Shown: in pieces, positions 39,275 to 48,706 of the stretch
How positions within the stretch are numbered: the first letter of the stretch is position 1
Layout: every line of letters begins with the position of its first letter
Assembly: GCA_902542975.1 (NCBI GenBank)
Contig: CACBWM010000002.1
Span: 106,234 to 170,233 of the forward strand
Reading direction: 5' to 3'
DNA from: an uncultured Pelagibacteraceae bacterium
GTDB lineage: Bacteria; Pseudomonadota; Alphaproteobacteria; Pelagibacterales; Pelagibacteraceae
Length of the DNA: 64,000 nucleotides
The notes under the pieces: model-generated
What the model saw: only the letters and a program-made list of their open reading frames with translations
Databases searched by the model: none
What the model was told of the DNA's origin: nothing
Translations under genes and position numbers: made by a program

Positions 39275-40138
39275 ATGCCAGAATTGCCAGAAGTAGAAGT
39301 TGTTAAAGAGTCACTAAGTAGAACAATAACAGGAAAAAAAATAAAAAAAGTAAGTATAAAGAATAGGAATTTAAGGTACAAAATAAAAAAAGGTTTTGAA
39401 ACAAGACTTCAATCAAAATCAATAAAAAAAGTTAAACGGTTTTCAAAATATATCATACTAGTTTTAAATGATGAAAAATTTTGCTTAATTCATCTTGGAA
39501 TGTCTGGCACTATACATCTCTTAAGAAAAAATATTTTAAATCAAAAAACAAATGCAAGTTTTTATCATAGTCCTTATTTGCCAAAAAAACATAACCATGT
39601 ATTTTTGGAATTTGATAACATAAAAATTATATACAATGATCCTAGAAGATTTGGTTATTTTAAATTATTTGAAAATAAGAATAATTTAGAAAATTTTATA
39701 AATAACTATGGTCCTGAGCCTTTTTCTTCAAAATTTAATCTCAACTACTTAAAAAAATATTTTTATAAAAAGAAAAAGAATATAAAAAATTTTCTCTTAG
39801 ATCAAAAGTTTGTTTCAGGTTTGGGGAATATTTATGCAAGTGAAATTTTATTCAGCTCTAAAATAAATCCAAAAAAAAAAGCAAAATATTTAAGTCAAAA
39901 CGATTGTATTAATATTATTAAATACTCAAGAAAAATTTTAAATTTAGCTATAAAAAAAGGAGGGTCTAGTATTAGAGATTTTAAAAATATAGTCGGTAAA
40001 AATGGATCTTTTCAAGATAACTTTAAAGTATACAACAGAGAAAATAAGAATTGTCTTTCACCAGGATGCAAAGGGATAATAAAAAAAAAATTTATCACTA
40101 ATAGATCAACATTTTTTTGTAATATTTGTCAAAAATAA
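39275..40138 (+). CDS. mutM: Formamidopyrimidine-DNA glycosylase
   Basis: Excises 8-oxoguanine and cleaves the abasic strand. The 287 residues begin MPELPEVEVV (catalytic Pro2, Glu3), have HLGMSGTIHLL with the nearby family Lys, and end in a zinc finger: CLSPGC, then CNIC at the very C-terminus. Its stop precedes the rpsT promoter. Divergence from ubiE is the standard alphaproteobacterial order. Confidence 0.96.
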   Translation: MPELPEVEVVKESLSRTITGKKIKKVSIKNRNLRYKIKKGFETRLQSKSIKKVKRFSKYIILVLNDEKFCLIHLGMSGTIHLLRKNILNQKTNASFYHSPYLPKKHNHVFLEFDNIKIIYNDPRRFGYFKLFENKNNLENFINNYGPEPFSSKFNLNYLKKYFYKKKKNIKNFLLDQKFVSGLGNIYASEILFSSKINPKKKAKYLSQNDCINIIKYSRKILNLAIKKGGSSIRDFKNIVGKNGSFQDNFKVYNRENKNCLSPGCKGIIKKKFITNRSTFFCNICQK

Positions 40139-40150
40139 AAAATTATTATA

Positions 40151-40179
40151 TTGACCGTATAAATTTCTCGTTATATACA
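40151..40179 (+). promoter_or_regulatory. rpsT promoter
   Basis: TTGACC (40151-40156) and TATACA (40174-40179) are 17 bases apart, directly between mutM and rpsT. The -10 ends only 9 bases before the ATG, so the mRNA leader would be nearly absent. Confidence 0.6.
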
Positions 40180-40188
40180 ATCGCGCTT

Positions 40189-40449
40189 ATGGCAAACACT
40201 AAATCAGCTATTAAACGAATAAGACGCATAACGCGCCAAACAACTGTAAATAAGTCTAGAAAAAGTAGGTTTAGATCTGCGATAAAAAAAATGAATTTAA
40301 TTCTTGATAAGAAGGACAAGAAAGAAGCTTTAGCTTTTTTGCCAAAATTAAACTCTGAATTGATGAAAATAGCAAAGACAGGAGTAATAAAAAAGCAAAA
40401 TGCGTCAAGAAATATTTCTAGAATAACAAAAAAAATTAATTCCTTATAA
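40189..40449 (+). CDS. rpsT: 30S ribosomal protein S20
   Basis: Small-subunit protein binding the 5' domain of 16S rRNA. The 86 residues start MANTKSAIKRIRR, the standard S20 N-terminus, and include TTVNKSRKSRFRSAIKKM and the C-terminal KKQNASRNISRITKKI. A longer upstream reading frame (from 40126) runs through the promoter and is rejected. dnaA follows after 244 bases. Confidence 0.96.
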   Translation: MANTKSAIKRIRRITRQTTVNKSRKSRFRSAIKKMNLILDKKDKKEALAFLPKLNSELMKIAKTGVIKKQNASRNISRITKKINSL

Positions 40450-40477
40450 CAACTTTTAGTTTACTTGTAGAAATTAC

Positions 40478-40520
40478 AACTCTAGAGATTATTTTTTCAA
40501 TTAAAAAAAGAGTTTTTTAT
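40478..40520 (+). terminator. Weak terminator candidate after rpsT
   Basis: AACTCT (40478-40483) pairs with AGAGTT (40509-40514), with an inner TTTTTT/AAAAAA stem and a T run after. The stem is AT-rich and bulged. The rest of the 244-base gap to dnaA is AT-rich with no gene or RNA I can support. Confidence 0.35.
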
Positions 40521-40693
40521 TAATTTCTTTACTAAGATAAATAAAATAAAAAAAGTAAATTTAAGATTACTAAATTTAAGTCCCTAAAAAAGAGATTCAA
40601 TTATTAATTTATACAATTGTAAATTTTATTTTTTTTTGAGAATAAAAATATATTTATTGCATTGGATTATGAATAGGAGTTTAACAGGTTCTC

Positions 40694-42103
40694 ATGAAAA
40701 ATAATCTCACTAATATTAAATCAGACAATAATAATAAAATTGATTGGAATTTATTACAAAATGAAATGAAAAATAAATTTGGTTCTGAGATATATGATAG
40801 TTGGTTAAAAAAAATTGATTTGGTTGATGAGTTTAAGAGTTACGTTTTATTGTCTGTATCGACAAGATTCATTAGAGATTGGATAACTTCAAGATATTTA
40901 GATCAAATATTACAAATAATTAAATTATTTAAAAAAGATATATCCAGAATAGAGTTTGTAATTAACGAGAATATAAAGATCACAAATAATAGTGAAATAA
41001 AACAAGTCAATTCATCTGATAATGAAAAGATTTCGTTTATTAAAGATTCATATCTTCAATATAATCGAATTGATCCAAACAAAAACTTTGAGAATTTCTT
41101 GCTTGGTCAAAGTAATAAACTAGCTTTTGAAGCTGCAAAAAAAGTTTCAGAACAAATAGCTCACTATAACCCTCTATATATTTACGGTGGAGTTGGAATG
41201 GGCAAGACACATTTGTTAAATGCAATTGGTTTAAGTTTGAAAGAAAAAAATAAAGTAATGTTCATTTCAGCTGAAAGATTTATGTATCAATTTGTAAAAT
41301 CGATAAAATCCAATGATATGGTAAAGTTTAAAGAGTATTTTAGAAATACCGATATATTTTTGATTGATGATATTCAGTTTATGAATGGAAAAGAGGCTAT
41401 GCAAGAAGAGTTTTTTCATACATTTAATGTTTTACTAGAGAAAGGATCCCAAATTATTGTGTCAGCAGATAGACCTCCGAATAAATTAACCAGAATACAA
41501 GAAAGAATTAAATCAAGATTTTCAGGAGGATTAGTAGTTGATATCCAAAATGCTGATTTTGAATTAAGATACAATATAATAAAATCTAAAAACGATGATC
41601 TTAAAATTCATGATCCAAATAACATTAAAATTAGTGACGAAATCATAAAATTTATTAGTACAGAAGTTAATACTAGTATTAGAGAACTTGTAGGTGCATT
41701 TAATAGGGTAGTATCTTTCTCAAGAATTTATGGAAAAACTCCTTCAATGTCAGAGGTAAAAGTAATATTAAAAGATCTCTTAAATTTAACTGAAAATAAA
41801 GTCGATATAGATAATATTCAAACAATAGTCTGTAAATATTTTAAAATAAGTAAAAACGAAATGCTTTCTCCGAGAAGGTCAAGATATCTTGTAAGACCAA
41901 GACAAACTGCTATTTATTTAGCAAAAATGCTGACATCTAAATCTTTACCAGAGATTGGCCGATCATTTGCCAATAGAGACCACACAACCGTTATTCATTC
42001 AGTTAAAACAATAGAAAAATTAAGAAAAGATGATAATGAATTAAATTTAAGCATTGATAGCCTAAAGAATAAAATATTATACAAACAAGAAAATGAAATT
42101 TAG
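40694..42103 (+). CDS. dnaA: Chromosomal replication initiator protein DnaA
   Basis: AAA+ initiator that opens oriC. The 469 residues have domain I (about 15-90), a short linker, the AAA+ domain with Walker A GGVGMGKTH (165-173) and Walker B IFLIDDIQFM, and the domain IV helix-turn-helix with SLPEIGRSFANRDHTTVIHSV. The ATG overlaps nothing upstream; ACAGG provides a modest ribosome site. Its end overlaps dnaN by 11 bases. Confidence 0.98.
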   Translation: MKNNLTNIKSDNNNKIDWNLLQNEMKNKFGSEIYDSWLKKIDLVDEFKSYVLLSVSTRFIRDWITSRYLDQILQIIKLFKKDISRIEFVINENIKITNNSEIKQVNSSDNEKISFIKDSYLQYNRIDPNKNFENFLLGQSNKLAFEAAKKVSEQIAHYNPLYIYGGVGMGKTHLLNAIGLSLKEKNKVMFISAERFMYQFVKSIKSNDMVKFKEYFRNTDIFLIDDIQFMNGKEAMQEEFFHTFNVLLEKGSQIIVSADRPPNKLTRIQERIKSRFSGGLVVDIQNADFELRYNIIKSKNDDLKIHDPNNIKISDEIIKFISTEVNTSIRELVGAFNRVVSFSRIYGKTPSMSEVKVILKDLLNLTENKVDIDNIQTIVCKYFKISKNEMLSPRRSRYLVRPRQTAIYLAKMLTSKSLPEIGRSFANRDHTTVIHSVKTIEKLRKDDNELNLSIDSLKNKILYKQENEI

Positions 42104-43205
42104 TGTTAATCAACAAGATTTGCAAAAATCTTTAGGTTACTGTCAGGGTGTAATAGAAAAAAGAAGCACTTTACCTATTCTCTCAAATATTTTGATAGAA
42201 GCAGCAAATTCAAAATTAAAAATTACAGCAACAGATTTAGATTTAATATTTGTAAATGAAATTTCAAATATTAAAATTTTTGATGAAGGCAAAACAACTA
42301 CTTCTTCATCAATTATGTTTGATATTGTAAGAAAAATACCCTCTGGTAGTCAGATAAATTTTGAAAACTCCGGAGAAAGTAAATTACAATTAGAATCAAA
42401 TAAATCTCTATTCAATTTAAATTCTATAAATGCTTCTGAATTTCCAATTACAGATGAAAATTTCAATGAAAATGAATTTACTATAAATTCAAAAGATTTA
42501 TTAAAACTTTTAAACAAATGTAAATTTTCGATTTCAAATGATGAAACAAGGCATTATCTTAGTGGTATTTTTTTCCATCAGACCCAAACAGATGATAAGA
42601 ATTTTTTAACTGCAGCCGCAACAGATAGCCATAGAATGTCTATCTCAAAAATAAGACTAAAAAATAAAATTGAATTTGAACCAATAATACTTCCAAAAAA
42701 AACTATATTTCAATTATGTTCTCTTCTAGAAGATTATGATGGTGAGGTTAAAGTCTCAAATATTAAATCCAAAATTAAATTTGAACTTAATAATAGTATT
42801 TTGATATCAAAGTTAATCGATGGAAAATTCCCTAATTATATTCAAGTTATCCCTAGAGAGAATCAAAAAAAACTTGAAATAGATCTAAAATCTTTTCTAA
42901 ATTCCGTCGACAGAGTAGCATCAGTTTCTCTAGATAAAAAAGATGGTGTAAAATTTAATTTGACTAAAAATAATTTAGATTTATCTGTCAATAACACTAA
43001 CAGTGGTGATGGTAAAGAAAGCCTATCTGTAAAATTTGAGACAGATTTAGATATAAGTTTTAACTCTAGATATTTGCTTGATATAGCATCCCAACTAAAC
43101 GGTGATAATATTGAAATATATTTGAAAGATACTGGATCTCCTGCGTTAATAAAAGATCCTGCAGACTTTGACAGTATTTATGTTGTAATGCCTATGAAAG
43201 GTTAG
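42093..43205 (+). CDS. dnaN: DNA polymerase III beta subunit (sliding clamp)
   Basis: Ring-shaped processivity clamp. The 370 residues show three clamp domains, with KRSTLPILSNILIEA near 23-37, LSGIFFH and ATDSHRMS in the middle, and the family ending YVVMPMKG. The start overlaps dnaA. recF, a common next gene, is absent here; a convergent plsC gene follows with stop codons overlapping by 4 bases. Confidence 0.97.
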   Translation: MKFSVNQQDLQKSLGYCQGVIEKRSTLPILSNILIEAANSKLKITATDLDLIFVNEISNIKIFDEGKTTTSSSIMFDIVRKIPSGSQINFENSGESKLQLESNKSLFNLNSINASEFPITDENFNENEFTINSKDLLKLLNKCKFSISNDETRHYLSGIFFHQTQTDDKNFLTAAATDSHRMSISKIRLKNKIEFEPIILPKKTIFQLCSLLEDYDGEVKVSNIKSKIKFELNNSILISKLIDGKFPNYIQVIPRENQKKLEIDLKSFLNSVDRVASVSLDKKDGVKFNLTKNNLDLSVNNTNSGDGKESLSVKFETDLDISFNSRYLLDIASQLNGDNIEIYLKDTGSPALIKDPADFDSIYVVMPMKG

Positions 43206-43900
43206 TTAGTAAGACCAAGCTCGGAATAAATTTCTTTTTGCAATAATTTTACAAATTCTGTTTCTTCGATACCTGTATTAATTGGTTTTAAAATAGAAAT
43301 AGTAATCGTTTTATTGGGTATCATCTTTCCAGATTTTGGCCATACTCTTCCAGAATCAATAGCTACGGGTTGACATTTTACATTTAATTCTCTGTAAATT
43401 CTTCCAACTCCCTTTTTAAAAGGAATAATTTCATCTGGTAGAACTCGAGTAGCTTGTGGAAAAATTATTACAGGTCTTTTTGTTTTTTCCATAACTTCTT
43501 TAATTTTTTCAGTAAAATTAAGGTTTTCTTTAGAAACTTTATTTCTATTCACAGAAATAGAATCTATCTTTCTTAAATACCAACCAAATATTGGAATATT
43601 TAATAGTTCTTTTTTAAGAATAAAAATTGGTGAATTAAATATTGTTTGTAAAAAAAAAGTTTCAAACATCGATTGATGAGAGCATGCGATGAAGAAATTT
43701 TCCTTATTAATTATGTTTTCTTGACCTTTTATTACTATGCTAGTTGAGTAAAAAATTTTTAAACAGAATGAGGACCAGTATCCAAAAAGTTTACCTCCAA
43801 AAAGAGTGATTTTTTTTGGTAGTAATAAAGATGGAAGAAAAATAATACATATTAAAATTAATCCAGAAAAAAATATACTTTTAAAGAGGATATTTCTCAT
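43202..43900 (-). CDS. plsC: 1-acyl-sn-glycerol-3-phosphate acyltransferase
   Basis: Converts lysophosphatidate to phosphatidate in phospholipid synthesis. The 232 residues have an N-terminal hydrophobic stretch and the acyltransferase motifs ACSHQSMFET (His with Glu in place of the common Asp, as in alphaproteobacterial PlsC) and IIFPQATRV. It lies 13 bases after lysA on the same strand. Confidence 0.9.
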   Translation of the reverse strand: MRNILFKSIFFSGLILICIIFLPSLLLPKKITLFGGKLFGYWSSFCLKIFYSTSIVIKGQENIINKENFFIACSHQSMFETFFLQTIFNSPIFILKKELLNIPIFGWYLRKIDSISVNRNKVSKENLNFTEKIKEVMEKTKRPVIIFPQATRVLPDEIIPFKKGVGRIYRELNVKCQPVAIDSGRVWPKSGKMIPNKTITISILKPINTGIEETEFVKLLQKEIYSELGLTN

Positions 43901-43913
43901 TATAAGTTTTAAG

Positions 43914-45128
43914 TTAGATAATATCTGTTATTTTTTGTCTTTTTCTTATAATCTTTACTTGATTTCCTTTGATCAAAATTTCAGCAGGCCTTAATCTAAG
44001 ATTATAATTAGATGATAATGAATAACCATAGGCACCTGTATCGCAAATAATCATAATATCATTTTCTTTTATATTCTGAAATTTCCTTTCTGTTAAAAAT
44101 TTATCAGTTGTTTCACATACTGGGCCTACAAATTCTAATATTTTATTTGATCGCGATTTATTTCTTTGGGACGGGATTATTCTATGTTTTGCATTATACA
44201 AAGCTGGTCTTATTAAATCATTCATTGCTGCATCCAATATCACAAATGTTTTTGTTTTATTGTGTTTTAAATAAATTACTTTAGATGCAAGTATACCAAC
44301 ATTTCCAATTATAGATCTTCCAGGTTCAAAAATTATTTTACAATTATATTTATTTTTAAATTTAATTATTGATTTTTTATATTTTGTATAATTAAGTTTT
44401 CTTGTTTTATTGTCGTAATTAATCCCCATCCCTCCACCTAAATCAATAAACTCAAATTTATAATCTAAATTTTTTAAAAGTTTATCAAGGACATTTAGCA
44501 TTTTTTCGTAGGGTTTGTGGTTTAAGATTTGACTACCGATATGAACGCTTAAGCATTTAATATTTATAAATTTTGATTGTTTCATCAAATTAATAATATT
44601 TACAAAAGTCTTTTTATCTACACCAAATTTATTTTCACTTTTACCAGTTGAAATTTGTTTCAATGTTTCAGCATCTGTATCTGGATTTAATCTTAGTCCT
44701 ATATCAACAACTTTATTTAGTTTTTTTGCAGCCGCTTCAATTGCCAAAACTTCACTCAATGACTCAGAATTTATTAATAATATTTTTTGCTTAATTGCGT
44801 ACTCAATTTCATCTTTTGTTTTACCAACTCCAGAGAAAACTATTTTGTTTTTGTTAATACCAGCCTTAAGTGATGCATATAATTCACCTTTTGAAACCAC
44901 ATCTGCTCCAAGGCCAAGTTTTTTTATTTCTTTTAATAGTGAAATATTAGAATTAGATTTTACAGAAAAACAAATTAAAGGTTTAATTTCCTTAAAAGCT
45001 TTTTTAAAATTCTCTACATTTTCTCTTAAATTTTTATAAGAGTAGCAGTATAGAGGTGTATTAAATTTTTTTGTCAGACTCTTAACGTTTTTTCCTTCAA
45101 TAAAAAATTTATTGTTTAAATATCTCAT
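43914..45128 (-). CDS. lysA: Diaminopimelate decarboxylase
   Basis: PLP enzyme making lysine from meso-diaminopimelate. The 404 residues have the PLP Lys57 (ICFSVKSNSN), the glycine-rich phosphate site IDLGGGMGINY, GRSIIGNVG and the C-terminal active-site CDTGAYG (near 375). Its ATG overlaps the lptM-like stop as ATGA. Confidence 0.97.
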   Translation of the reverse strand: MRYLNNKFFIEGKNVKSLTKKFNTPLYCYSYKNLRENVENFKKAFKEIKPLICFSVKSNSNISLLKEIKKLGLGADVVSKGELYASLKAGINKNKIVFSGVGKTKDEIEYAIKQKILLINSESLSEVLAIEAAAKKLNKVVDIGLRLNPDTDAETLKQISTGKSENKFGVDKKTFVNIINLMKQSKFINIKCLSVHIGSQILNHKPYEKMLNVLDKLLKNLDYKFEFIDLGGGMGINYDNKTRKLNYTKYKKSIIKFKNKYNCKIIFEPGRSIIGNVGILASKVIYLKHNKTKTFVILDAAMNDLIRPALYNAKHRIIPSQRNKSRSNKILEFVGPVCETTDKFLTERKFQNIKENDIMIICDTGAYGYSLSSNYNLRLRPAEILIKGNQVKIIRKRQKITDII

Positions 45129-45241
45129 AATACTTTTTGAATATTCTTACTTAATTCAGATTTATACTCTGGATCGCCTTTACGCCCACAAGCAACTACA
45201 AAATATAAACAAAGTATAATAATTAAAATTTTTTTAATCAT
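45125..45241 (-). CDS. lptM: LptM-like mini-lipoprotein (YifL type)
   Basis: Frame of 38 residues from ATG 45241 to TGA 45125. The signal peptide MIKKILIIILCLYFVVA is followed by lipobox Cys18 and the conserved mature start CGRKGDPEY. In other proteobacteria LptM (YifL) lies between argH/dapF-region genes and lysA and helps mature the LptD lipopolysaccharide translocon. Here the ATG overlaps the argH stop and the TGA overlaps the lysA start, so all three are coupled. Confidence 0.88.
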   Translation of the reverse strand: MIKKILIIILCLYFVVACGRKGDPEYKSELSKNIQKVL

Positions 45242-46622
45242 TTTTTGCTTTTTTTATCATTTTCTTAACGTTCTCAAAAGAAGTTCCGCCATAAGATTTT
45301 TTTGAAATAATTGAATTTTCTAGATTTAGTATTTTATAAACATTTAATGTAAGTTTTGGCTCAATTTGATTTATTTCTTTCAATTCTAGTTCGTGAAGTT
45401 TTTTGTTTTTTTTTTCAGCTAGATTAATTATTTTCGCTGTTTGTATGTATGCTTTTCTAAATGGATATCCAAGTTCTCTTACAATGTAATCAGATAAATC
45501 TGTAGCTGTAGTAAAACCTTTTTCCGCAAGGGATAGCATACTTTTTTTATTTATTATTAAATTTTTAACCACATCATTTAACAGTGATAGTGATATTTTT
45601 AATTGATCATTTGTTTTAAACACAATTTCTTTATCATCCTGTAAATCTTTAAAATATGATAAAGGTAGCCCTTTTAATATCGAAATCATAGAATTGATAT
45701 TTCCTACAAATATTCCAGTTTTACCTCTTAAATATTCCAATGGGTCAGGATTCTTTTTTTGTGGCATAATAGAAGAACCGGTTACTAACTTATCATTCAA
45801 AGTTATCATATTGAATGCATCAGAATTCCAAATAATAAGTTCTTCAGCAATTCTAGAGATGTGTAAGGAACAAGCTAGAGAAGAATATAAAAAATCTAAT
45901 ACAAAATCTCTATCTGATACAGTATCTACAGAATTGCTTGTTGGTTTTTTAAATTTTAGTTTTTTTGTTGTATAATTTCTATCGATGTTAAATGAAGTAC
46001 CAGATAAAGCTCCAACACCTAAAGGATTTTCATCCAAAAACTCCAAGTTATTATTAAATTTTTTCTTATCTCTTTTAAACATTTCAACATAAGCTAGTAG
46101 ATAATGTGACAAAGATAATGGTTGTGCATTTTTTAAATGCGTAAATCCTGGCATAATTGTTCTGACATTTTTTTGTGCAAGATTAAGAATATTTGAATTG
46201 GTTTTGTCTAATAAACTTATTATTTTTTTTGTTGATTCTTTTAACCATAATTTAAGGTCGGTAATTACTTGATCGTTTCTAGATCTAGCAGTATGAACAT
46301 ATCCAGCATCATCTCCAATAAGCTCAAATAGTCTATTTTCTATATTCATATGAATATCTTCTAAATCATAATTAAAATTGAATTTCTTTTTTACAATTTC
46401 ATTTTTTATTCTTTTTAATCCCCAAATTATTTTATTTTTTATCTTGAAATTTATAATTTTCTGCTTGTGAAGCATTTCGACGTGAGCAATAGAGCCTTCG
46501 ATATCTTCTTTAAAAAGTCTTTTATCAATTGGCAATGATCCTCCAACTTTTTTAAATAAAGTCGAGGCTTTTTTATTAATTCTTGTACCCCAAATTGGTT
46601 TATTGTTTTTATTTTTACTCAT
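45234..46622 (-). CDS. argH: Argininosuccinate lyase
   Basis: Last step of arginine synthesis, cleaving argininosuccinate to arginine and fumarate. The 462 residues carry DDAGYVHTARSRNDQV, PGFTHLKNAQPLSLSH and the fumarase/aspartase signature GSSIMPQKKNPDP (near 282). It heads argH-lptM-lysA and is divergent from the TlpA-type gene. Confidence 0.97.
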   Translation of the reverse strand: MSKNKNNKPIWGTRINKKASTLFKKVGGSLPIDKRLFKEDIEGSIAHVEMLHKQKIINFKIKNKIIWGLKRIKNEIVKKKFNFNYDLEDIHMNIENRLFELIGDDAGYVHTARSRNDQVITDLKLWLKESTKKIISLLDKTNSNILNLAQKNVRTIMPGFTHLKNAQPLSLSHYLLAYVEMFKRDKKKFNNNLEFLDENPLGVGALSGTSFNIDRNYTTKKLKFKKPTSNSVDTVSDRDFVLDFLYSSLACSLHISRIAEELIIWNSDAFNMITLNDKLVTGSSIMPQKKNPDPLEYLRGKTGIFVGNINSMISILKGLPLSYFKDLQDDKEIVFKTNDQLKISLSLLNDVVKNLIINKKSMLSLAEKGFTTATDLSDYIVRELGYPFRKAYIQTAKIINLAEKKNKKLHELELKEINQIEPKLTLNVYKILNLENSIISKKSYGGTSFENVKKMIKKAKND

Positions 46623-46641
46623 GTTATTCAGTTACAAATCT

Positions 46642-47172
46642 ATGAAATTTATATTTATATCCATTAAAATAATATTTCTTTACTTCATATCATTTAGCTC
46701 TTCATATTCAATAGAAGCGCCTAATATAAAAAATCTAATAATTTATGAAGAAAAACAAAAAATTAAGTTTTTTGACTTTTTAAATGAGGCTGGAAATAAA
46801 GTTAATTTGAAAGATTTTAAATCTGAATTAATTATTTTGAATTTTTGGGCAACATGGTGTGCCCCTTGTAGAGATGAAATGCCATCTTTAAACAATCTTC
46901 AAATACTTAATGATGAAAAAAAAATAAAGATTATTCCAATAAATATAGGTGGAGAAAACATAAGTACATCTAAGAGGTTTTTCGATGACTTGCTCATAGA
47001 AGAATTACAAATTTTCGTTGGTGATGGCGCTGGAATTGCAAAAAATTTAAAATTAAGAGGATTACCCACAACACTATTCATTGATAAAGATGGTTATGAG
47101 TTTGCAAGAATTGTTGGCTCAATAGATTTTAACAGTGATGAATTTTTAAATTGGTTAAATGAATTAAATTAA
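46642..47172 (+). CDS. TlpA-family thiol:disulfide reductase
   Basis: Membrane-anchored or exported thioredoxin-fold protein of 176 residues from ATG 46642. An upstream in-frame ATG at 46603 or 46621 would run into argH, and the signal-like MKFIFISIKIIFLYFISFSS starts at 46642. The active site is FWATWCAPCRDEMPSL (WCAPC). The cis-Pro loop is GLPTTLFID. In alphaproteobacteria this gene stands divergent from argH, as here. A likely role is keeping cytochrome or copper-site thiols reduced. Confidence 0.9.
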   Translation: MKFIFISIKIIFLYFISFSSSYSIEAPNIKNLIIYEEKQKIKFFDFLNEAGNKVNLKDFKSELIILNFWATWCAPCRDEMPSLNNLQILNDEKKIKIIPINIGGENISTSKRFFDDLLIEELQIFVGDGAGIAKNLKLRGLPTTLFIDKDGYEFARIVGSIDFNSDEFLNWLNELN

Positions 47173-47369
47173 TTCTTATAAAAGTAAGCTAATGCTACAA
47201 GTACAATTATAGCAACAAATTGTAATAAAACTCTAAGCTGCATTAATTTGTTAGACGCTTTTTTATCTCCGTCTCCTTTAAAAAGTGTTCTAATTCCAAG
47301 AATTAAGACTACAGCGACAGCTGCAAGCAAAACAATTGCTGCAATTTTAACAAATATTTCAGAAATCAT
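47169..47369 (-). CDS. HIG1-type twin transmembrane protein
   Basis: Protein of 66 residues with two helices (about 7-27 and 45-63). The loop segment ASNKLMQLRVLLQFVAI matches the hypoxia-induced-gene (HIG1) signature, with its conserved Met, Arg-Val and Gln. In mitochondria relatives help assemble cytochrome oxidase; the bacterial role is not settled. Convergent with the TlpA gene, overlapping by 4 bases. Confidence 0.8.
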   Translation of the reverse strand: MISEIFVKIAAIVLLAAVAVVLILGIRTLFKGDGDKKASNKLMQLRVLLQFVAIIVLVALAYFYKN

Positions 47370-47418
47370 ACTTTGATTTTAGTTTCTTTTTAAAATAAAA
47401 AAACATAATTACTTATCT

Positions 47419-48075
47419 ATGAAATTTTGCCTTGAATCAACAATTATAAAACCTGAAAATGGGTCTGACATCAAAAATGCAGTAATTTTACTTCATGGAT
47501 ATGGTGGAGATGGAAATGATATCAGCATGTTAACTCTTAATTGGAAAAGGTTTTTAACCAATACAGTATTCTTATGTCCGAATGGACACGAACGATGTAA
47601 AATTAATCCAATTGGTTATCAATGGTTTGATTTAGAAACAAATGATAAAAATTATATTTTAAATGAAGTAAAAAAAGCTGAAAATAAATTAAAAAAATAT
47701 ATTGAAGAAGTTAAAGCAGAATATAATTTAGAAAATTCAAAGATATGTTTATCTGGATTTAGTCAGGGTTGTATGATGTCAATAAACTTGGGCTTAACTT
47801 CTAAAGATCCATTTAATTGTATTGTTGGATTTTCTGGAAAGATTATAGATAAAGAGGATCTTAGTTTAAGATTAATTTCTAAAACAAAAACTTTATTAAT
47901 TCATGGTGAAAAAGATGAAATAGTTCCACCCTACAATTTATTGGAAGCGAAAGATTTTTTTACACGCAATAATATTAGTATAGAAACTTTAATGATCAAA
48001 GACTGCGACCATCATATACCAATTGAAGCTTCAAGTAATGCATTAAAATTTATCAAAGATAATTTTGATATTTAA
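47419..48075 (+). CDS. Carboxylesterase/phospholipase-type alpha/beta hydrolase
   Basis: Small serine hydrolase of 218 residues. It has VILLHGYGGDGNDISML (oxyanion region, about 22-38), the nucleophile elbow GFSQG near residue 114 and the catalytic His in DCDHHIPIE near the C-terminus; Asp is probably in HGEKDEIVPP. This is the dienelactone-hydrolase/acyl-protein-thioesterase-like group. The natural substrate is unknown. Confidence 0.88.
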   Translation: MKFCLESTIIKPENGSDIKNAVILLHGYGGDGNDISMLTLNWKRFLTNTVFLCPNGHERCKINPIGYQWFDLETNDKNYILNEVKKAENKLKKYIEEVKAEYNLENSKICLSGFSQGCMMSINLGLTSKDPFNCIVGFSGKIIDKEDLSLRLISKTKTLLIHGEKDEIVPPYNLLEAKDFFTRNNISIETLMIKDCDHHIPIEASSNALKFIKDNFDI

Positions 48076-48133
48076 AGAGAATTAACTTTTTTGTTACATT
48101 GATTAATAACAATATATAATATATTAGATAATT

Positions 48134-48706
48134 ATGACTTTGATGATCAATGAAAACCTTTCACTTGAAAAATGTCCAGCTCTAGTTCTTAATGCAGATT
48201 ATAGACCACTAAGTTATTATCCTTTATCATTATGGTCATGGCAAGACGCTATTAAATCTGTATTTTTAGATAGAGTCTCAATTGTAAGTCATTATGATAG
48301 AATGATAAGAAGTCCATCATTCTCTATGCAGTTACCGAGTGTTATTGCATTAAAATCTTTTATAAAGCCTCGTTCAAATCCAAATTTCACAAGATTTAAT
48401 GTTTTCTTAAGGGACAAGTTTAGTTGTCAATATTGTGGAAGTAATGATGAACTAACTTTTGACCATCTTCTTCCAAGATCAAAAGGTGGGAAAACTGATT
48501 GGGAAAATGTTGTTACTGCTTGCTCAGCATGTAATGTAAAAAAAGGTGGAAGATTGTTAAAAAATTCTGGAATGAAGTTAAATCAATGGCCTTTTCAACC
48601 AACAACAGAAGATCTTCATAGAAATGGGAAGAATTTTCCACCTAATTTTCTACACAGCAGTTGGATGGATTATCTATATTGGGATGTGGAACTAGATCCT
48701 AGTTAA
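48134..48706 (+). CDS. HNH endonuclease family protein
   Basis: Protein of 190 residues. The HNH motif region is CQYCGSNDELTFDHLLPRSKGGKTDWENVVTAC, then CNVKKGG, with zinc pairs CQYC and CSAC. The N-terminal 90 residues (ALVLNADYRPLSYYPLSLWSWQDA) are conserved in the chromosomal HNH proteins found across alphaproteobacteria and cyanobacteria. It is not next to mobile genes, so a housekeeping role in DNA metabolism is likelier than a homing enzyme. Confidence 0.88.
   Translation: MTLMINENLSLEKCPALVLNADYRPLSYYPLSLWSWQDAIKSVFLDRVSIVSHYDRMIRSPSFSMQLPSVIALKSFIKPRSNPNFTRFNVFLRDKFSCQYCGSNDELTFDHLLPRSKGGKTDWENVVTACSACNVKKGGRLLKNSGMKLNQWPFQPTTEDLHRNGKNFPPNFLHSSWMDYLYWDVELDPS

Noticed and set aside
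40450..40693. Possible oriC in the gap before dnaA
   Set aside because: The gap is AT-rich, but I see no cluster of TTATNCACA-type DnaA boxes; one weak match (TTATACAAT) is not enough. A GC-skew plot of the whole genome would decide.
48134..48706. HNH gene as a sign of a mobile intron or homing element
   Set aside because: It has the conserved N-terminal domain of chromosomal HNH proteins and ordinary neighbours, with no repeats or intron ends around it.
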